Below are positions 47,328 through 56,980 of a stretch of DNA of 64,000 nucleotides, in pieces. Source of the DNA: Ferirhizobium litorale (GTDB lineage Bacteria > Pseudomonadota > Alphaproteobacteria > Rhizobiales > Rhizobiaceae); the NCBI GenBank assembly GCA_030028905.1, contig JALDYZ010000002.1, positions 186,001 to 250,000 on the forward strand, read 5' to 3'. Positions within the stretch are counted from its first letter, which is position 1. Each line of letters opens with the position of its first letter. A program made the translations under genes and the position numbers. The notes below the pieces were generated by a model. It worked only from the letters and a program-made list of their open reading frames with translations. It did no database searches and was not told the DNA's origin.

Positions 47328-48064
47328 GCCCTAGGCTCCGAAATCTCGACCGGAACGGAGAAGACATAACCTTCCGCCCGCACCGTCTTGATATAGGTCG
47401 GCTCGCGCGCATCGTCCCCGAGCCGCTGACGCAGCCGGCTGACGAGAAGGTCGATCGAGCGGTCGAATAGTTCTGCGTCGCGACCCTGCGTCAGGTTCAG
47501 CAGTTGGTCGCGATTGAGCACCCGTTGCGGGTGATCGATGAAGACGCGCAACAGACGATACTCCGCACCGCTCAGCGCGATTTCGGTTCCCTGCCTGTCG
47601 AGAAGATGCCGGCCGACCGTATCCAGCCGCCAGTCGCCGAAGGCGAGCAGCCTGCCGGCTTCGCTGATCTGCAGATTGGGTGGCAGCATGCGCGCCCGAC
47701 GCAACACCGCCTTGATGCGGGCGAGAAGCTCGCGCGCCGCAAACGGCTTCGACAGATAGTCGTCGGCGCCCATTTCAAGCCCGATGATGCGATCCATCTC
47801 GTCGCTGCGTGCGGTCAGCATCAGGATCGGCGTCGCCTTGTGTTTGCCGGCGCGTAGTTCGCGGCAAAGGACCAGCCCGTCGTCGCCCGGCATCATCAGG
47901 TCGAGCACAATCAGGTCGACGGCATTGCCCTCGAGGAAACTGCGCATCTGGCGGCCATCGGCGGCGACCGACGCCCGAAGACCGTTCTTCTTCAGGTAGC
48001 TCGACACCAGTTCGCGGATCTCGCGATCGTCATCGACGATCAGGATATGGTCGACATGCTCCAT
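47324..48064 (-). CDS. OmpR-family response regulator
   Basis: 246 residues from ATG 48064 (AAGGT 8 bp upstream); an ATG at 48094 is also in frame. The receiver domain has the acidic pair DDDRE and the phospho-acceptor Asp55 in VLDLMMPG. The C-terminal winged helix ends NRDQLLNLTQGRDAELFDRSIDLLVSRLRQRLG. OmpR-type regulators bind tandem 10-bp repeats, matching the elements before ohr and the hydrolase gene. Confidence 0.93.
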   Translation of the reverse strand: MEHVDHILIVDDDREIRELVSSYLKKNGLRASVAADGRQMRSFLEGNAVDLIVLDLMMPGDDGLVLCRELRAGKHKATPILMLTARSDEMDRIIGLEMGADDYLSKPFAARELLARIKAVLRRARMLPPNLQISEAGRLLAFGDWRLDTVGRHLLDRQGTEIALSGAEYRLLRVFIDHPQRVLNRDQLLNLTQGRDAELFDRSIDLLVSRLRQRLGDDAREPTYIKTVRAEGYVFSVPVEISEPRA

Positions 48065-48175
48065 TTTCGGACCTTCGAATTTCTCTCTCGACATGGCGGC
48101 GCGCCTGCCATGCTTATTAGACTGGGATTTGGCTGCCGCGAAACAAAGAATTGTCCGCGGCAGCGACCTGCCGGC

Positions 48176-49237
48176 CTAGAACCGCGCGACATCCAGAATG
48201 GCTTGGGCAAAGTACTGCGGTGCTTCCTGCGGCAGATTGTGACCGATGCCGCCGGTGACGTTGCGGTGCTCGTACTTTCCAGAGAACTTCTTGGCATAAG
48301 CCGAAGGGTCCGGATGGGGGGCGCCATTTGCGTCTCCCTCCATGGTGATGGTCGGCACCGTGATTACCGGGAAGGTAGCAAGTTTCATTTCGAGGTCGTC
48401 ATACTTCCTCTCGCCATCGACAAGCCCAAGGCGCCACCGATAGTTGTCGATGGTAATCGCGACATGATCGGGGTTTTCGAGAGCAATTGCCGACCGGTCG
48501 AAGGTTGCATCGTCGAAATGCCATTCGGGCGAGGCGAGCTTCCAGATGAGCTTCGCAAAATCGCGTGTATTGGCCTCATAGCCGAGACGGCCACGCTCCG
48601 TCGCAAAATAGAACTGATACCACCAGGAAAGTTCGGCGGCAGGCGGAAGCGGCTTGCTGTTCGATGCCTGGCTGCCAATCAGGTAACCGCTGACCGAAAC
48701 CAGAGCCGTGCAACGTTCCGGCCAGAGTGCCGCCATAATATCGGCGGTACGGGCACCCCAATCGTAGCCGGCGACGATCGTCTTCTCGATGCCGAGCGCG
48801 TCCAGCAAAGCGATCATGTCGGCGGCAAGGGCGGATTGCTGTCCGTTGCGCGGCGTATCGTTGGAGAGGAAGCGTGTCGTGCCGTAACCGCGAAGGTGGG
48901 GAACAATGACGCGATAGCCGGCAGAGGCCAGGATCGGCGCGACATCGACGAAGCTATGGATGTCGTAAGGCCAGCCATGCAGTAACAGGACGACCGGACC
49001 ATCCGCCGGGCCGGCTTCGGCATAGCCGACGTTGAGCAGGCCGGCATCGATCTGCTTCAGTGCCTCGAAAGACGTAATGGTACCGACCCTGGCAATGGCC
49101 GGTGACGATGCTGCAGCGGACTGCGCATTCGCGAGCGAGGTGACGCCGAACTCGACGGCTGCGACGGTCATTGCCGCCACGCCGAAAAAGTTCCGGCGCT
49201 TGAGGTTGATTTCGTTCAAAGGCGACTTGGAGCTCAT
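48176..49237 (-). CDS. Tat-exported alpha/beta hydrolase (epoxide-hydrolase-like)
   Basis: 353 residues from ATG 49237, with ATCGGAGAGAAAACCC as RBS. The N-terminus LKRRNFFGVAAMTVAAVEFG ending in ANA is a twin-arginine signal. The hydrolase domain has the oxyanion motif LLLHGWPYDIHSF, the nucleophile elbow AGYDWGARTA (Asp, as in epoxide hydrolases and dehalogenases) and the terminal histidine GGIGHNLPQEAPQ. Expected to act in the periplasm. It shares a promoter element with ohr. Confidence 0.9.
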   Translation of the reverse strand: MSSKSPLNEINLKRRNFFGVAAMTVAAVEFGVTSLANAQSAAASSPAIARVGTITSFEALKQIDAGLLNVGYAEAGPADGPVVLLLHGWPYDIHSFVDVAPILASAGYRVIVPHLRGYGTTRFLSNDTPRNGQQSALAADMIALLDALGIEKTIVAGYDWGARTADIMAALWPERCTALVSVSGYLIGSQASNSKPLPPAAELSWWYQFYFATERGRLGYEANTRDFAKLIWKLASPEWHFDDATFDRSAIALENPDHVAITIDNYRWRLGLVDGERKYDDLEMKLATFPVITVPTITMEGDANGAPHPDPSAYAKKFSGKYEHRNVTGGIGHNLPQEAPQYFAQAILDVARF

Positions 49238-49575
49238 GGGTTTTCTCTCCGATCCGGGTTGATCACGATCCACAGAACAATGGCGGCATGTATCCCCGAT
49301 GTGTCCCGGGCGACCCGCTATTGCATGCAGATGTAGCATCCGGTCGCGCAGATACGTTCTGATACAATACCCCGACAGCAAAGAAGATCGGGAGACCCAC
49401 CCTTGCCGTCCGATTGTTTCGCTCTGTAGCGCTCCGGAGCAATTCCTACACTTCGATACACTTCCCCTTGAACCCGGACACATCCGGGATACGTCGCGCC
49501 GGCCAGATTGGCGTCGCATCTGGTCGAGCCGTATCGCCGTCCGGAGCCCGAACCCCGGTTTCAGAGGAAACGTTG
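49238..49575. promoter_or_regulatory. Divergent promoter region: hydrolase and DipZ-like genes
   Basis: 338 bp. Contains the GATAC-type element (49351-49370, with GTAGCA at 49334) oriented towards the hydrolase gene. On the DipZ side a second 10-bp-period repeat, TACACTTCGATACACTTC, lies at 49447-49464, along with CCCGGA-CACA-TCCGGG. No gene seen. Confidence 0.5.
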
Positions 49576-51345
49576 ATGACGCTTCTTATCATTGCTTATC
49601 TCGGAGGGGCGCTGACAATCCTCAGCCCCTGCATCCTGCCCATCCTCCCCTTCGTCTTCGCCCGCGCCGGGCAGCCCTTCGTCCGCAGCACGTTGCCGAT
49701 GCTCGTCGGCATGGCCGCTACATTCGCATTGGTTGCGACGCTTGCTGCAGTCGGCGGCAGCTGGGCGATCCATGCCAATGAATACGGGCGTCTCGCGGCA
49801 ATCGCGCTGCTCGCCGTCTTCGGCATCGGCCTGCTTTCACCCCGCGCCGCGAGCACCATTGCCCAGCCGGTCGTCGATTTCGGCAACCGGCTTCTGAATG
49901 CATCCGGCAGGCCCGGCTCCGCACCGACCGCCGCAACCTCTCTCCTGTTGGGCGTTGCAACGGGGTTGCTGTGGGCCCCCTGCGCCGGGCCGATCCTCGG
50001 TCTCGTGCTGACGGGTGCTGCGCTGCAAGGCGCGAATCTTGCAACATCCTTCCTGCTGCTTGCCTATGCCACCGGCGCAGCCAGCTCGCTCGCCGTCGCC
50101 TTGATTGTCGGAGGCAAGATTTTTGCCGGCATGAAGCGGTCGCTCGGCATCAGCGAGAGGATCCGACAGATCCTCGGCGCGGCCGTCCTGGCCGGCGTTG
50201 CCGCCATCGCGCTCGGTCTCGATACCGGATTTCTGGCGCGCCTCTCCTACGCCAGCACCGCATCCTTCGAACAGGCGGTCCTCGACCGACTGAATGCAAG
50301 TCAGCATGGCATGGCTCCTTCCGAAGTCGCGAGCAACAATGCGATGATGACCGACGCGACCGGACCGTTCCACGCAGACCTGCCGGTCGAAAGCCAAGCA
50401 CCTTCGCTAAACGGCGCGGTTGAGTGGCTGAACTCGTCGCCGCTCTCTACCGAGCAGCTTCGCGGCAAGGTCGTGCTCATCGACTTCTGGACCTATTCCT
50501 GCATCAACTGCATCCGCACCGTGCCCTATGTCCGCGCCTGGGCCGAGAAATACAATGATCAGGGGCTCGTGGTGATCGGCGTGCATGCTCCGGAATTCGC
50601 GTTCGAGAAGAAGATCGACAACGTCAGACAAGCGGTCAGCGACTTCAAGATCGGCTATCCGGTCGCGATCGACAACGATTACAAGATCTGGCGTGCCTTC
50701 CAGAACAGCTACTGGCCGGCCCACTATCTGATCGATGCCAAAGGCCAGGTCCGCTACCATCACTTCGGGGAAGGCAATTACCGCCAGACCGAGGGGGCGA
50801 TCCAGGATCTGCTGCGCGAAGCCGGCACGGACATGGCGGCCACCGCACCGGTGCAGCCGGATGCGAAGGGCGCCGAGGCAAGCCCGGACCTGAACAACAT
50901 CCGCTCCGGCGAAACCTATCTCGGCTACAAGCGCGCTGCCGGCTTCGCCTCTCGCGAAAGCCTGCGCGCAGATGCCGCCATGGAATATTCGGTCGAGCAG
51001 CCGGGCCTCAACGAGTGGGGCCTCTCCGGTACCTGGACCGTCGGCCCGGAACAGGCGACGCTCGACCAGGCGGACGGCGGCATCGCCTATCGCTTTAGCG
51101 CGCGCGACCTGCATCTCGTCCTGGGACCGGGAGCGGACGGCAAACCCGTTCGCTTCCGTGTGACGGTCGACGGCAAGGCCCCCGGTGCCGACCATGGCGC
51201 GGATACCGATGCCGGAGGCAACGGTGCGGTGACCTCGACAAGGCTCTACCAGCTCGTTCGCCAGTCCGGAAACGTCGAAGCGCGGAATTTCGAGATCCGT
51301 TTCCTCGATCCGGGCGTCGAGGCCTACGCCTTCACCTTCGGCTGA
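49576..51345 (+). CDS. DipZ-like CcdA-thioredoxin fusion protein
   Basis: 589 residues from ATG 49576. Residues 1-230 form a CcdA/DsbD-like membrane domain whose two cysteine motifs (LSPCILPILPF and WAPCAGPILG) carry electrons across the membrane. A periplasmic thioredoxin-like domain follows with active site SCINC in FWTYSCINCIRTVP. A C-terminal beta-rich DipZ domain ends the protein. It likely delivers reductant from cytosolic thioredoxin to periplasmic targets. It fits the surrounding peroxide-defence genes. Confidence 0.9.
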   Translation: MTLLIIAYLGGALTILSPCILPILPFVFARAGQPFVRSTLPMLVGMAATFALVATLAAVGGSWAIHANEYGRLAAIALLAVFGIGLLSPRAASTIAQPVVDFGNRLLNASGRPGSAPTAATSLLLGVATGLLWAPCAGPILGLVLTGAALQGANLATSFLLLAYATGAASSLAVALIVGGKIFAGMKRSLGISERIRQILGAAVLAGVAAIALGLDTGFLARLSYASTASFEQAVLDRLNASQHGMAPSEVASNNAMMTDATGPFHADLPVESQAPSLNGAVEWLNSSPLSTEQLRGKVVLIDFWTYSCINCIRTVPYVRAWAEKYNDQGLVVIGVHAPEFAFEKKIDNVRQAVSDFKIGYPVAIDNDYKIWRAFQNSYWPAHYLIDAKGQVRYHHFGEGNYRQTEGAIQDLLREAGTDMAATAPVQPDAKGAEASPDLNNIRSGETYLGYKRAAGFASRESLRADAAMEYSVEQPGLNEWGLSGTWTVGPEQATLDQADGGIAYRFSARDLHLVLGPGADGKPVRFRVTVDGKAPGADHGADTDAGGNGAVTSTRLYQLVRQSGNVEARNFEIRFLDPGVEAYAFTFG

Positions 51346-51406
51346 ACCTTACCCCTCTCCCATCGATCGCCAATCAAAGGATCGAACGATGGGACCGGCG
51401 AAAACA

Positions 51407-52450
51407 TTAGCGGGCCACGAACCGGTTCGGAACGTCGGTTAATGGCTGGAACATGCGGCGGTAGGCGCCGGGGGTGAGCCCGGTGCACCGCTTGAAGAGC
51501 CGCCGGAAGAAGGCCGGATTTTCGTACCCGACAACCGCCGCGATGTCGTCCGCGGCGGTTGCGGTGCCTTCCAGCAGTCGCTTTGCCTCCTCGATCCGCA
51601 GGTTCTGCACGTAACCAATGAGCGTCGATCCCGTGGCGGTCGTGAATCGTCGTTTCAGGCTGCGCTCGGGGATGCCGCAGTGGCGGACGACCGTGGCAAC
51701 TGCGAGCGATTCGCGATAGTGCTCGGCAAGCCAGCTCTCCGCCTTGCGGACGATCGAATCCGCATGCGGCTGCCGACGTATCAGGCTCGCATAGGGAAGC
51801 TGACCCTCTCCATGCCACTTGAGGAGGTAGACCTTGGCGATGCGCAGCGCTTCGCCCGGGCCGCAATGGCGCGCAATGATGTGGATGGCAAGATCATGCC
51901 AGGACGTCGTGCCGCCCGCGGTGACGATGCGGCCGGTCTGGTCCGCAACCACGAGATTGGGTGCCGGATTGAAGCGGACCTTCGGAAAGCACTTGCGGAA
52001 CAGATCCCCATAGCCCCAATGCGAGGTCGCCTCGCGCCCGTCGAGCAAGCCGGCGGACGCCAGCAGCACCGAGCCCGAACAGGCGGAGTAGATCGTGCTG
52101 CCGCTCTCGTAGCAGTTCCGAAGCCAGTCCTTGACCGCCTCATGGCGGTCGCGGATGTCGTCGGTCGGCGCAAGCCAAAGCTCGGGCACGATGACGATGT
52201 CCGGTCTGCCGGCCCGTTCCAGCGTGGCTTCCGGGCTGACGGGAACGGCATTGCCGCAGCAAAACGGCTTCGGCTCCGGCGACACGATGCGTGGCCGAAT
52301 CAACGGACATCCGGCTTCCTCGCCGACAAGCTCGCGCCACAGCGTGCCGGTCGCCGCCAGCACATCGACCATGCCGTAGAGCGCCGAGCCCGCCGTTTCC
52401 GGCAGTGCCAGGATCAGGGCCGTCACCGTGTGCGGTTGTGTCGTCGTCAT
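51407..52450 (-). CDS. GlxA-family AraC regulator with DJ-1/PfpI domain
   Basis: 347 residues from ATG 52450 (AGAGGTCGCC upstream). DJ-1-like N-terminal domain with SACSGSVLLASAGLLDGREATSHWG, and a C-terminal AraC double HTH (TVVRHCGIPERSLKRRFTTATGSTLIGYVQNLRIEEAKRLLE). Divergent from the OsmC gene with 135 bp between, so that gene is the most likely target. Confidence 0.92.
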   Translation of the reverse strand: MTTTQPHTVTALILALPETAGSALYGMVDVLAATGTLWRELVGEEAGCPLIRPRIVSPEPKPFCCGNAVPVSPEATLERAGRPDIVIVPELWLAPTDDIRDRHEAVKDWLRNCYESGSTIYSACSGSVLLASAGLLDGREATSHWGYGDLFRKCFPKVRFNPAPNLVVADQTGRIVTAGGTTSWHDLAIHIIARHCGPGEALRIAKVYLLKWHGEGQLPYASLIRRQPHADSIVRKAESWLAEHYRESLAVATVVRHCGIPERSLKRRFTTATGSTLIGYVQNLRIEEAKRLLEGTATAADDIAAVVGYENPAFFRRLFKRCTGLTPGAYRRMFQPLTDVPNRFVAR

Positions 52451-52585
52451 GGCGACCTCTGGCACGAAAGGAACGATTTCGACAAAAATCGCTCTGACCG
52501 GACGTGATGTCCAGAGCTAATTTGCGACTTGCCGACACCTATGGGGCCGACAATCCAGCAGCTACAAACCTCGATGGAGACCATC

Positions 52586-53170
52586 ATGAACACGCAATCC
52601 GCTATCCATGCGAAACCAACGATCATCAACGGCCTCGACGTTGATGCCGCCGTTGCCACCATCGCCTCCATCAAGGCCGACAAGAGCCTCGGCAGGTTCC
52701 AGTTCCGCGCCCGCAACACCTGGATCGATGGCGGCGTGAACCGCTCCGTGATCCGCGACTTCTACGGCGCCGGCAAGGAGGACACCTCGCGCGACACCGC
52801 GTTTGAATTCACCAACGGCGAGCCGCCAATCCTGCTCGGAAACAACGAAGGCGCCAACCCGGTCGAGTTCCTGCTGCATGCACTCGCGGGCTGCGTGACG
52901 ACCACCTTAGTCCTGCATGCCATGGCGCGTGGCATCGCCATCCGCGAGCTGTCGACCGAGCTTGCGGGCGATCTCGATGTGCAGGGACTGCTCGGTCTCG
53001 ACGACAGCATTTCGCCCGGCTACGAGCAGATCAGCATTCGTATGCATGTCAAGGCGGATTGCTCCGACGAGGCGCTCGACGACCTTCTGGCCTATGCGCA
53101 GCGGCATTCGCCGGTCTGCAATACCGTGTGCCGGCCCGTGCCGGTCGTGATCGAGCGCGCCTCGACCTAG
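52586..53170 (+). CDS. OsmC family peroxidase-like protein
   Basis: 194 residues from ATG 52586; GGAG lies 6-7 bp upstream and the ATG at 52574 is an alternative. It has the OsmC fold with cysteines in HALAGCVTTTLVLHAMARG and RHSPVCNTVCRPVPV. An N-terminal extension (INGLDVDAAVATIASIKADKSLG) marks the YhfA/OsmC-like branch rather than Ohr. Probably reduces peroxides. Divergent from the second GlxA-type regulator. Confidence 0.88.
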   Translation: MNTQSAIHAKPTIINGLDVDAAVATIASIKADKSLGRFQFRARNTWIDGGVNRSVIRDFYGAGKEDTSRDTAFEFTNGEPPILLGNNEGANPVEFLLHALAGCVTTTLVLHAMARGIAIRELSTELAGDLDVQGLLGLDDSISPGYEQISIRMHVKADCSDEALDDLLAYAQRHSPVCNTVCRPVPVVIERAST

Positions 53171-53477
53171 TCGCACTGAACCCACCTGAGAGGGCCGAAC
53201 GCTATCCAGCCTCTCAGGTGGCCCTGACGCCGCGCAGCAGCTACGTCAGTGCAAGCCGAACATTCCAGCGACAGTGAGCCTTCGTTCGTCTGGACCAGTT
53301 CAGGGCGAGGATCAGTCCGCGGGTCTGCCTGAAGTCGAGATGCCTCCAATCGCCACGAGTAGACTCGACATCCTGCCACAACTCGGGCACGATCAACGCG
53401 ATTGCATTCGCCGCGTGCGCTCAAATCGGTTCCTACGATCATTGCTCTTCTAACACTGCCCCTATCTAGCGGAGTGC
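53171..53477 (+). other. 307-bp gap before the ThDP-enzyme operon
   Basis: Contains a perfect inverted repeat CCACCTGAGAGG (53182-53193) / CCTCTCAGGTGG (53210-53221), 12-bp arms, 16-base loop, just after the OsmC stop; probably its terminator, though without a T-run. The remainder shows no gene and presumably contains the promoter of the three-gene operon. Confidence 0.55.
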
Positions 53478-55268
53478 ATGATGATGGCCGCATCCTCGAC
53501 TTCGGATGATCGAACGGTTTCGGACCAGATTCTCGACTACCTCGTTCTTGAAGGCGCCACTAAGATTTTTGGTCTTCCCGGCGCAGGCATTGCACATTTG
53601 CTGCAAAGGCTGAGGGCGCGGCCCGAATTTTCCTATGTCGTTTGCCGACAGGAATCGGGGGCAGCATACATGGCCGATGGCTACTTTCGTGCTACGGGCA
53701 AGCCGGGCGTTGTGCTGGTTACGAGCGGCCCCGGTGCGACCAATGCCTTGACAGGAACCATGAACGCGAATTTTGGCGGCTCCGCCGTTCTGGCTCTGAC
53801 GGGAGAGGTCCCGCAGAACTTTCTAGGTCGTGGCTATCTTCAAGAGGGCACCGATTGCGGGCTCAATATCCGCGATATCTATGCCGCGGGAACCCGGTAT
53901 AGCGCTGATATCGGTGCAGCAGCCGGCGCTCCGATTCTTATTGAACAGGCCTTGCGGGACATGCTTTCGATCCCTTGTCGTGCGGTGCGCCTCGGCATAT
54001 CCGACAACGTTGCCTCTTTGCCTGTGGCTGACTCGATTTCGCCGCGCCCGCCGACATCCGCCGCAACCTACCGGAGCGTGCCCGATAGTGCACCAGTCAA
54101 TGGCGCCAGACGGGCATTGGAGGTGCTGTCATCCGCCAAACGCCCGTTGATCCTGCTCGGCAACGGGTGCCGCGCGGCACTCCGTGACGAGGCCACGGCC
54201 AAGGGGTTCGAGTGTCTCGTCGAGTGGTGGCAAATCCCTGTGATCACGACATCAGACGGCAAAGGCGTGTTTCCCGAGACTCATGATCTATCACTACGGA
54301 GCTACGGGTTCGCTGGCAGTGAATGGCCACAATACTGGATGGTCGGCCAGAACGGCGCGCCAGCGCATGATGCGCTTCTGGTCATCGGTTCTTCTCTTGG
54401 CGAGCTCGCAACCTATCGCTGGAACCCCATGCTGGTGCCGAACGGCCCTTTTATCCAGGTCGATATCGACCAATCGATGATCGGGCGCGGCTTTCCTCTC
54501 ACCGAGGGGATCGTTGCAGAGGCCGGCGCCTTTCTGCGCACCATGTGGGACCAAGCGGCTGCATGGCCGAGGAACCAGGTGGAAGTCGAAGCGCGCGGCG
54601 CAGAGATCTCCGAAATCAAGAAGAGCCATTCGGCCTTCGCTTCTGATAACGACTACAATTCCGAGGCTGCCCCACTTCAGCCGGCAGCCCTTTGCCGAGT
54701 TCTGAACGGTCTGTTGCCGGACGATGCGTTGGTCTTCATCGATTCCGGCAATTGCGTGGGCTGGGGCCTACACTGCCTGACCATTGGCCGCCGGCAAGAA
54801 TTGCATGTCTCGCTGGCAATGGGTGCCATGGGCCTCGGCGTCTGCGCCGTGGTGGGTGCCCGTCTCGGCCGGCCGGACCGACTTGCGGTTGCTCTGGTCG
54901 GCGATGGGGCTTTTCTCATGCACGTCGCGGAGGTTTCTACTGCAGCTGCACATAATGTGGGCGCCATCTGGCTTGTCCTGCTGGACGACGACCTGCGGAT
55001 GGTTACGCAGGGAATGGAGAAGTTCTTCCCGATCGACCGAGGCTACGAGGGCGCCTACAGCCTCGGCCAGCCCGACCTCGGGATGGTCGCGGAAGGTCTC
55101 GGTGCAGATGCTTTCCGGGTCTACGTACCCGAGGATCTTCAGCGGATATGGCCCGCTGTCTTGGCCGGCGCCGAAAATGGAAAGCCGCAAGTGATCGTGG
55201 CACATGTCGACCCGAAGGCGGCGCCACCTTACTGGAGCACGCCTTACTGGCAACCGAACGTTGACTGA
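53478..55268 (+). CDS. ThDP-dependent acetolactate-synthase-like enzyme
   Basis: 596 residues with the three-domain layout of thiamine-diphosphate enzymes: PYR (about 12-175), central (205-365) and PP (400-560). The catalytic glutamate is Glu59 (CRQESGAAYMADGYFRATG). The cofactor motif begins GDG at 475-477, but the usual NN pair is replaced by Asp (LLDDDLRMV, 503-505). True acetolactate synthases serve branched-chain amino acid synthesis with a small subunit, absent here. The context of an amino acid oxidase suggests coupling or decarboxylation of aromatic or other 2-keto acids to acyloins. Three consecutive ATGs start the gene. Confidence 0.85.
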   Translation: MMMAASSTSDDRTVSDQILDYLVLEGATKIFGLPGAGIAHLLQRLRARPEFSYVVCRQESGAAYMADGYFRATGKPGVVLVTSGPGATNALTGTMNANFGGSAVLALTGEVPQNFLGRGYLQEGTDCGLNIRDIYAAGTRYSADIGAAAGAPILIEQALRDMLSIPCRAVRLGISDNVASLPVADSISPRPPTSAATYRSVPDSAPVNGARRALEVLSSAKRPLILLGNGCRAALRDEATAKGFECLVEWWQIPVITTSDGKGVFPETHDLSLRSYGFAGSEWPQYWMVGQNGAPAHDALLVIGSSLGELATYRWNPMLVPNGPFIQVDIDQSMIGRGFPLTEGIVAEAGAFLRTMWDQAAAWPRNQVEVEARGAEISEIKKSHSAFASDNDYNSEAAPLQPAALCRVLNGLLPDDALVFIDSGNCVGWGLHCLTIGRRQELHVSLAMGAMGLGVCAVVGARLGRPDRLAVALVGDGAFLMHVAEVSTAAAHNVGAIWLVLLDDDLRMVTQGMEKFFPIDRGYEGAYSLGQPDLGMVAEGLGADAFRVYVPEDLQRIWPAVLAGAENGKPQVIVAHVDPKAAPPYWSTPYWQPNVD

Positions 55269-55282
55269 GCGAGGACGAACCG

Positions 55283-56980
55283 ATGGACACAATGCCTGAC
55301 GTCGACGTTGCAGTGGTGGGCGGCGGGATAGGAGGCATCTACACCGGCTGGCGTTTGCTCACATCACCGCTGGCGGGCTCGCGGCTTGCGGACTGGGAAG
55401 CAGCTCGGGGAAAACTCAAGGTCGCCGTGTTCGAGGGCAGCGACCGGATCGGGGGACGCCTGCTGTCCGCGCGCTCGCCTCATATGCCCGATACGACCGC
55501 AGAAGTGGGCGGCATGCGCTATGTCACCCCGGCGCAAACGCTCGTGACGGGTCTGGTCGAACGGGTACTGAAGTTACCTTGGCACCAGCAGATTGTCGAT
55601 GTGACAGGCAACATTGCATTCTTGCGCGGTCGCCTGCTGCGGTCGAGCGACCTCGGCAATCCGACGGCGTTGCCCTATGCACTCGATCCGTCCGAGGTGG
55701 CATGGCTGGCCGCCAGAGCGGGGGCGAGTCCCGCGGGGCTCATCGGTCGCGTTCTGACGAGGCTGATGCCGGATCTGCAGGCGCACCTCGAGACCGGGAC
55801 ACTCCGCCAATACCTTGCGACAATTAAGGTCGAAGGCTCGCCGCTCTGGCAGCATGGCTTGTGGAACCTGTTGGCGAAGGGCATGAGCCCGGATGGTTAT
55901 TCTGCGGCCCGTGCTACGATTGGCTACGACTGCCTTGGCGGCAATACCAACGCACTCGACCTCACAGCGGAGTACTATGACTTTGCTTCCGGCGTCAGCT
56001 ATCGGATGGTCAACGGCGGATATGAGACAGTCCCATGGGAGCTCTGCGGTCGCTTCGAGGCGGCTGGCGGCGAAGTCCACTTTCGAAAGTGGCTCACAGG
56101 CTTTGCAGGCACCACGCTTGGCGATGGCTCGCAAGGTATCGAGATGCGCTTCGCGGACGGCAAGACCATCACTGCGCGTGCCATCGTGCTCGCCATGCCG
56201 CGTCGATCAATCGAATTGCTTGATGCGGACGGCGAGGTTCTCGGGCCGGAAAACATAGGTTTCCGGCGTGATCTTGCATCGGTCTCCGCAATCCCGCTGT
56301 TCAAGGCATTTCTGCTCTATCCCAACAGTTGGTGGCAGGATTCCGGGGTCAAATCCGGCCGCTCGCTAACGGATCTGCCAATCCGGCAATGTTACTACTG
56401 GCCGACTGGACCCACGGGGGATGGAGTTCCGAAGCGAGATGATCCCGGCCTTATCATGGTCTACGACGATCTTCTGAACGTCAGCTTCTGGGAAGGGCTC
56501 GACAAGCGCGCGGAAGTTCACAAGGCCGGTCTGCATATCAGCCGGAGAAGCGGTGATAACACCTGGCCGATCTTCGGACGAAAGGAGGCCCCTGGTGTCG
56601 AGGCCGCCTCCACCGATCCCTTCGCGCAGCGTCTCCTCGACAATTGGCACGACCATCCGGCGACCCAGCAGATGGTCAACGAACTTCATCGAGAGCTGAT
56701 GCTGATGCACGGCGTCGATAGAGCACCCGACCCCATCGATGCTGCCTTCATGGACTGGTCACGCGATCCGTTCGGCGGGGGCGTCCATCTTTGGAATGTC
56801 AACGCCCGGTCAGATGAAATGCTTCAGCGCATGACGCAGCCGGTCGACGGCTTCCCGTGCTACGTCTGCGGCGAAGCCTATTCCACCAATCAGACCTGGG
56901 CCGAAGGCGCACTGCAAACGGCAGAGATCGTGCTGCAACAACGACTGGGCCTGCCAAAAGGCGAGTGGCACGATGACTGA
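55283..56980 (+). CDS. FAD-dependent amine/L-amino-acid oxidase-like protein
   Basis: 565 residues, flavin monoamine oxidase superfamily. The N-terminal FAD motif VAVVGGGIGGIYTGWRL (GxGxxG) is followed by EGSDRIGGRLLS and EVGGMRYV. The C-terminal FAD segment reads YVCGEAYSTNQTWAEGALQTAEIVL, as in L-amino acid oxidases and VioA/RebO-type enzymes. Expected product: an imine or 2-keto acid. It lies 14 bp after the ThDP gene and overlaps the KAS III gene by 8 bp. The substrate is unknown. Confidence 0.85.
   Translation: MDTMPDVDVAVVGGGIGGIYTGWRLLTSPLAGSRLADWEAARGKLKVAVFEGSDRIGGRLLSARSPHMPDTTAEVGGMRYVTPAQTLVTGLVERVLKLPWHQQIVDVTGNIAFLRGRLLRSSDLGNPTALPYALDPSEVAWLAARAGASPAGLIGRVLTRLMPDLQAHLETGTLRQYLATIKVEGSPLWQHGLWNLLAKGMSPDGYSAARATIGYDCLGGNTNALDLTAEYYDFASGVSYRMVNGGYETVPWELCGRFEAAGGEVHFRKWLTGFAGTTLGDGSQGIEMRFADGKTITARAIVLAMPRRSIELLDADGEVLGPENIGFRRDLASVSAIPLFKAFLLYPNSWWQDSGVKSGRSLTDLPIRQCYYWPTGPTGDGVPKRDDPGLIMVYDDLLNVSFWEGLDKRAEVHKAGLHISRRSGDNTWPIFGRKEAPGVEAASTDPFAQRLLDNWHDHPATQQMVNELHRELMLMHGVDRAPDPIDAAFMDWSRDPFGGGVHLWNVNARSDEMLQRMTQPVDGFPCYVCGEAYSTNQTWAEGALQTAEIVLQQRLGLPKGEWHDD

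Noticed and set aside
53171-53477. Left boundary of a mobile element or the missing SulP half
   Set aside because: No integrase, transposase, tRNA target or SulP-like sequence found; only a hairpin is supported.
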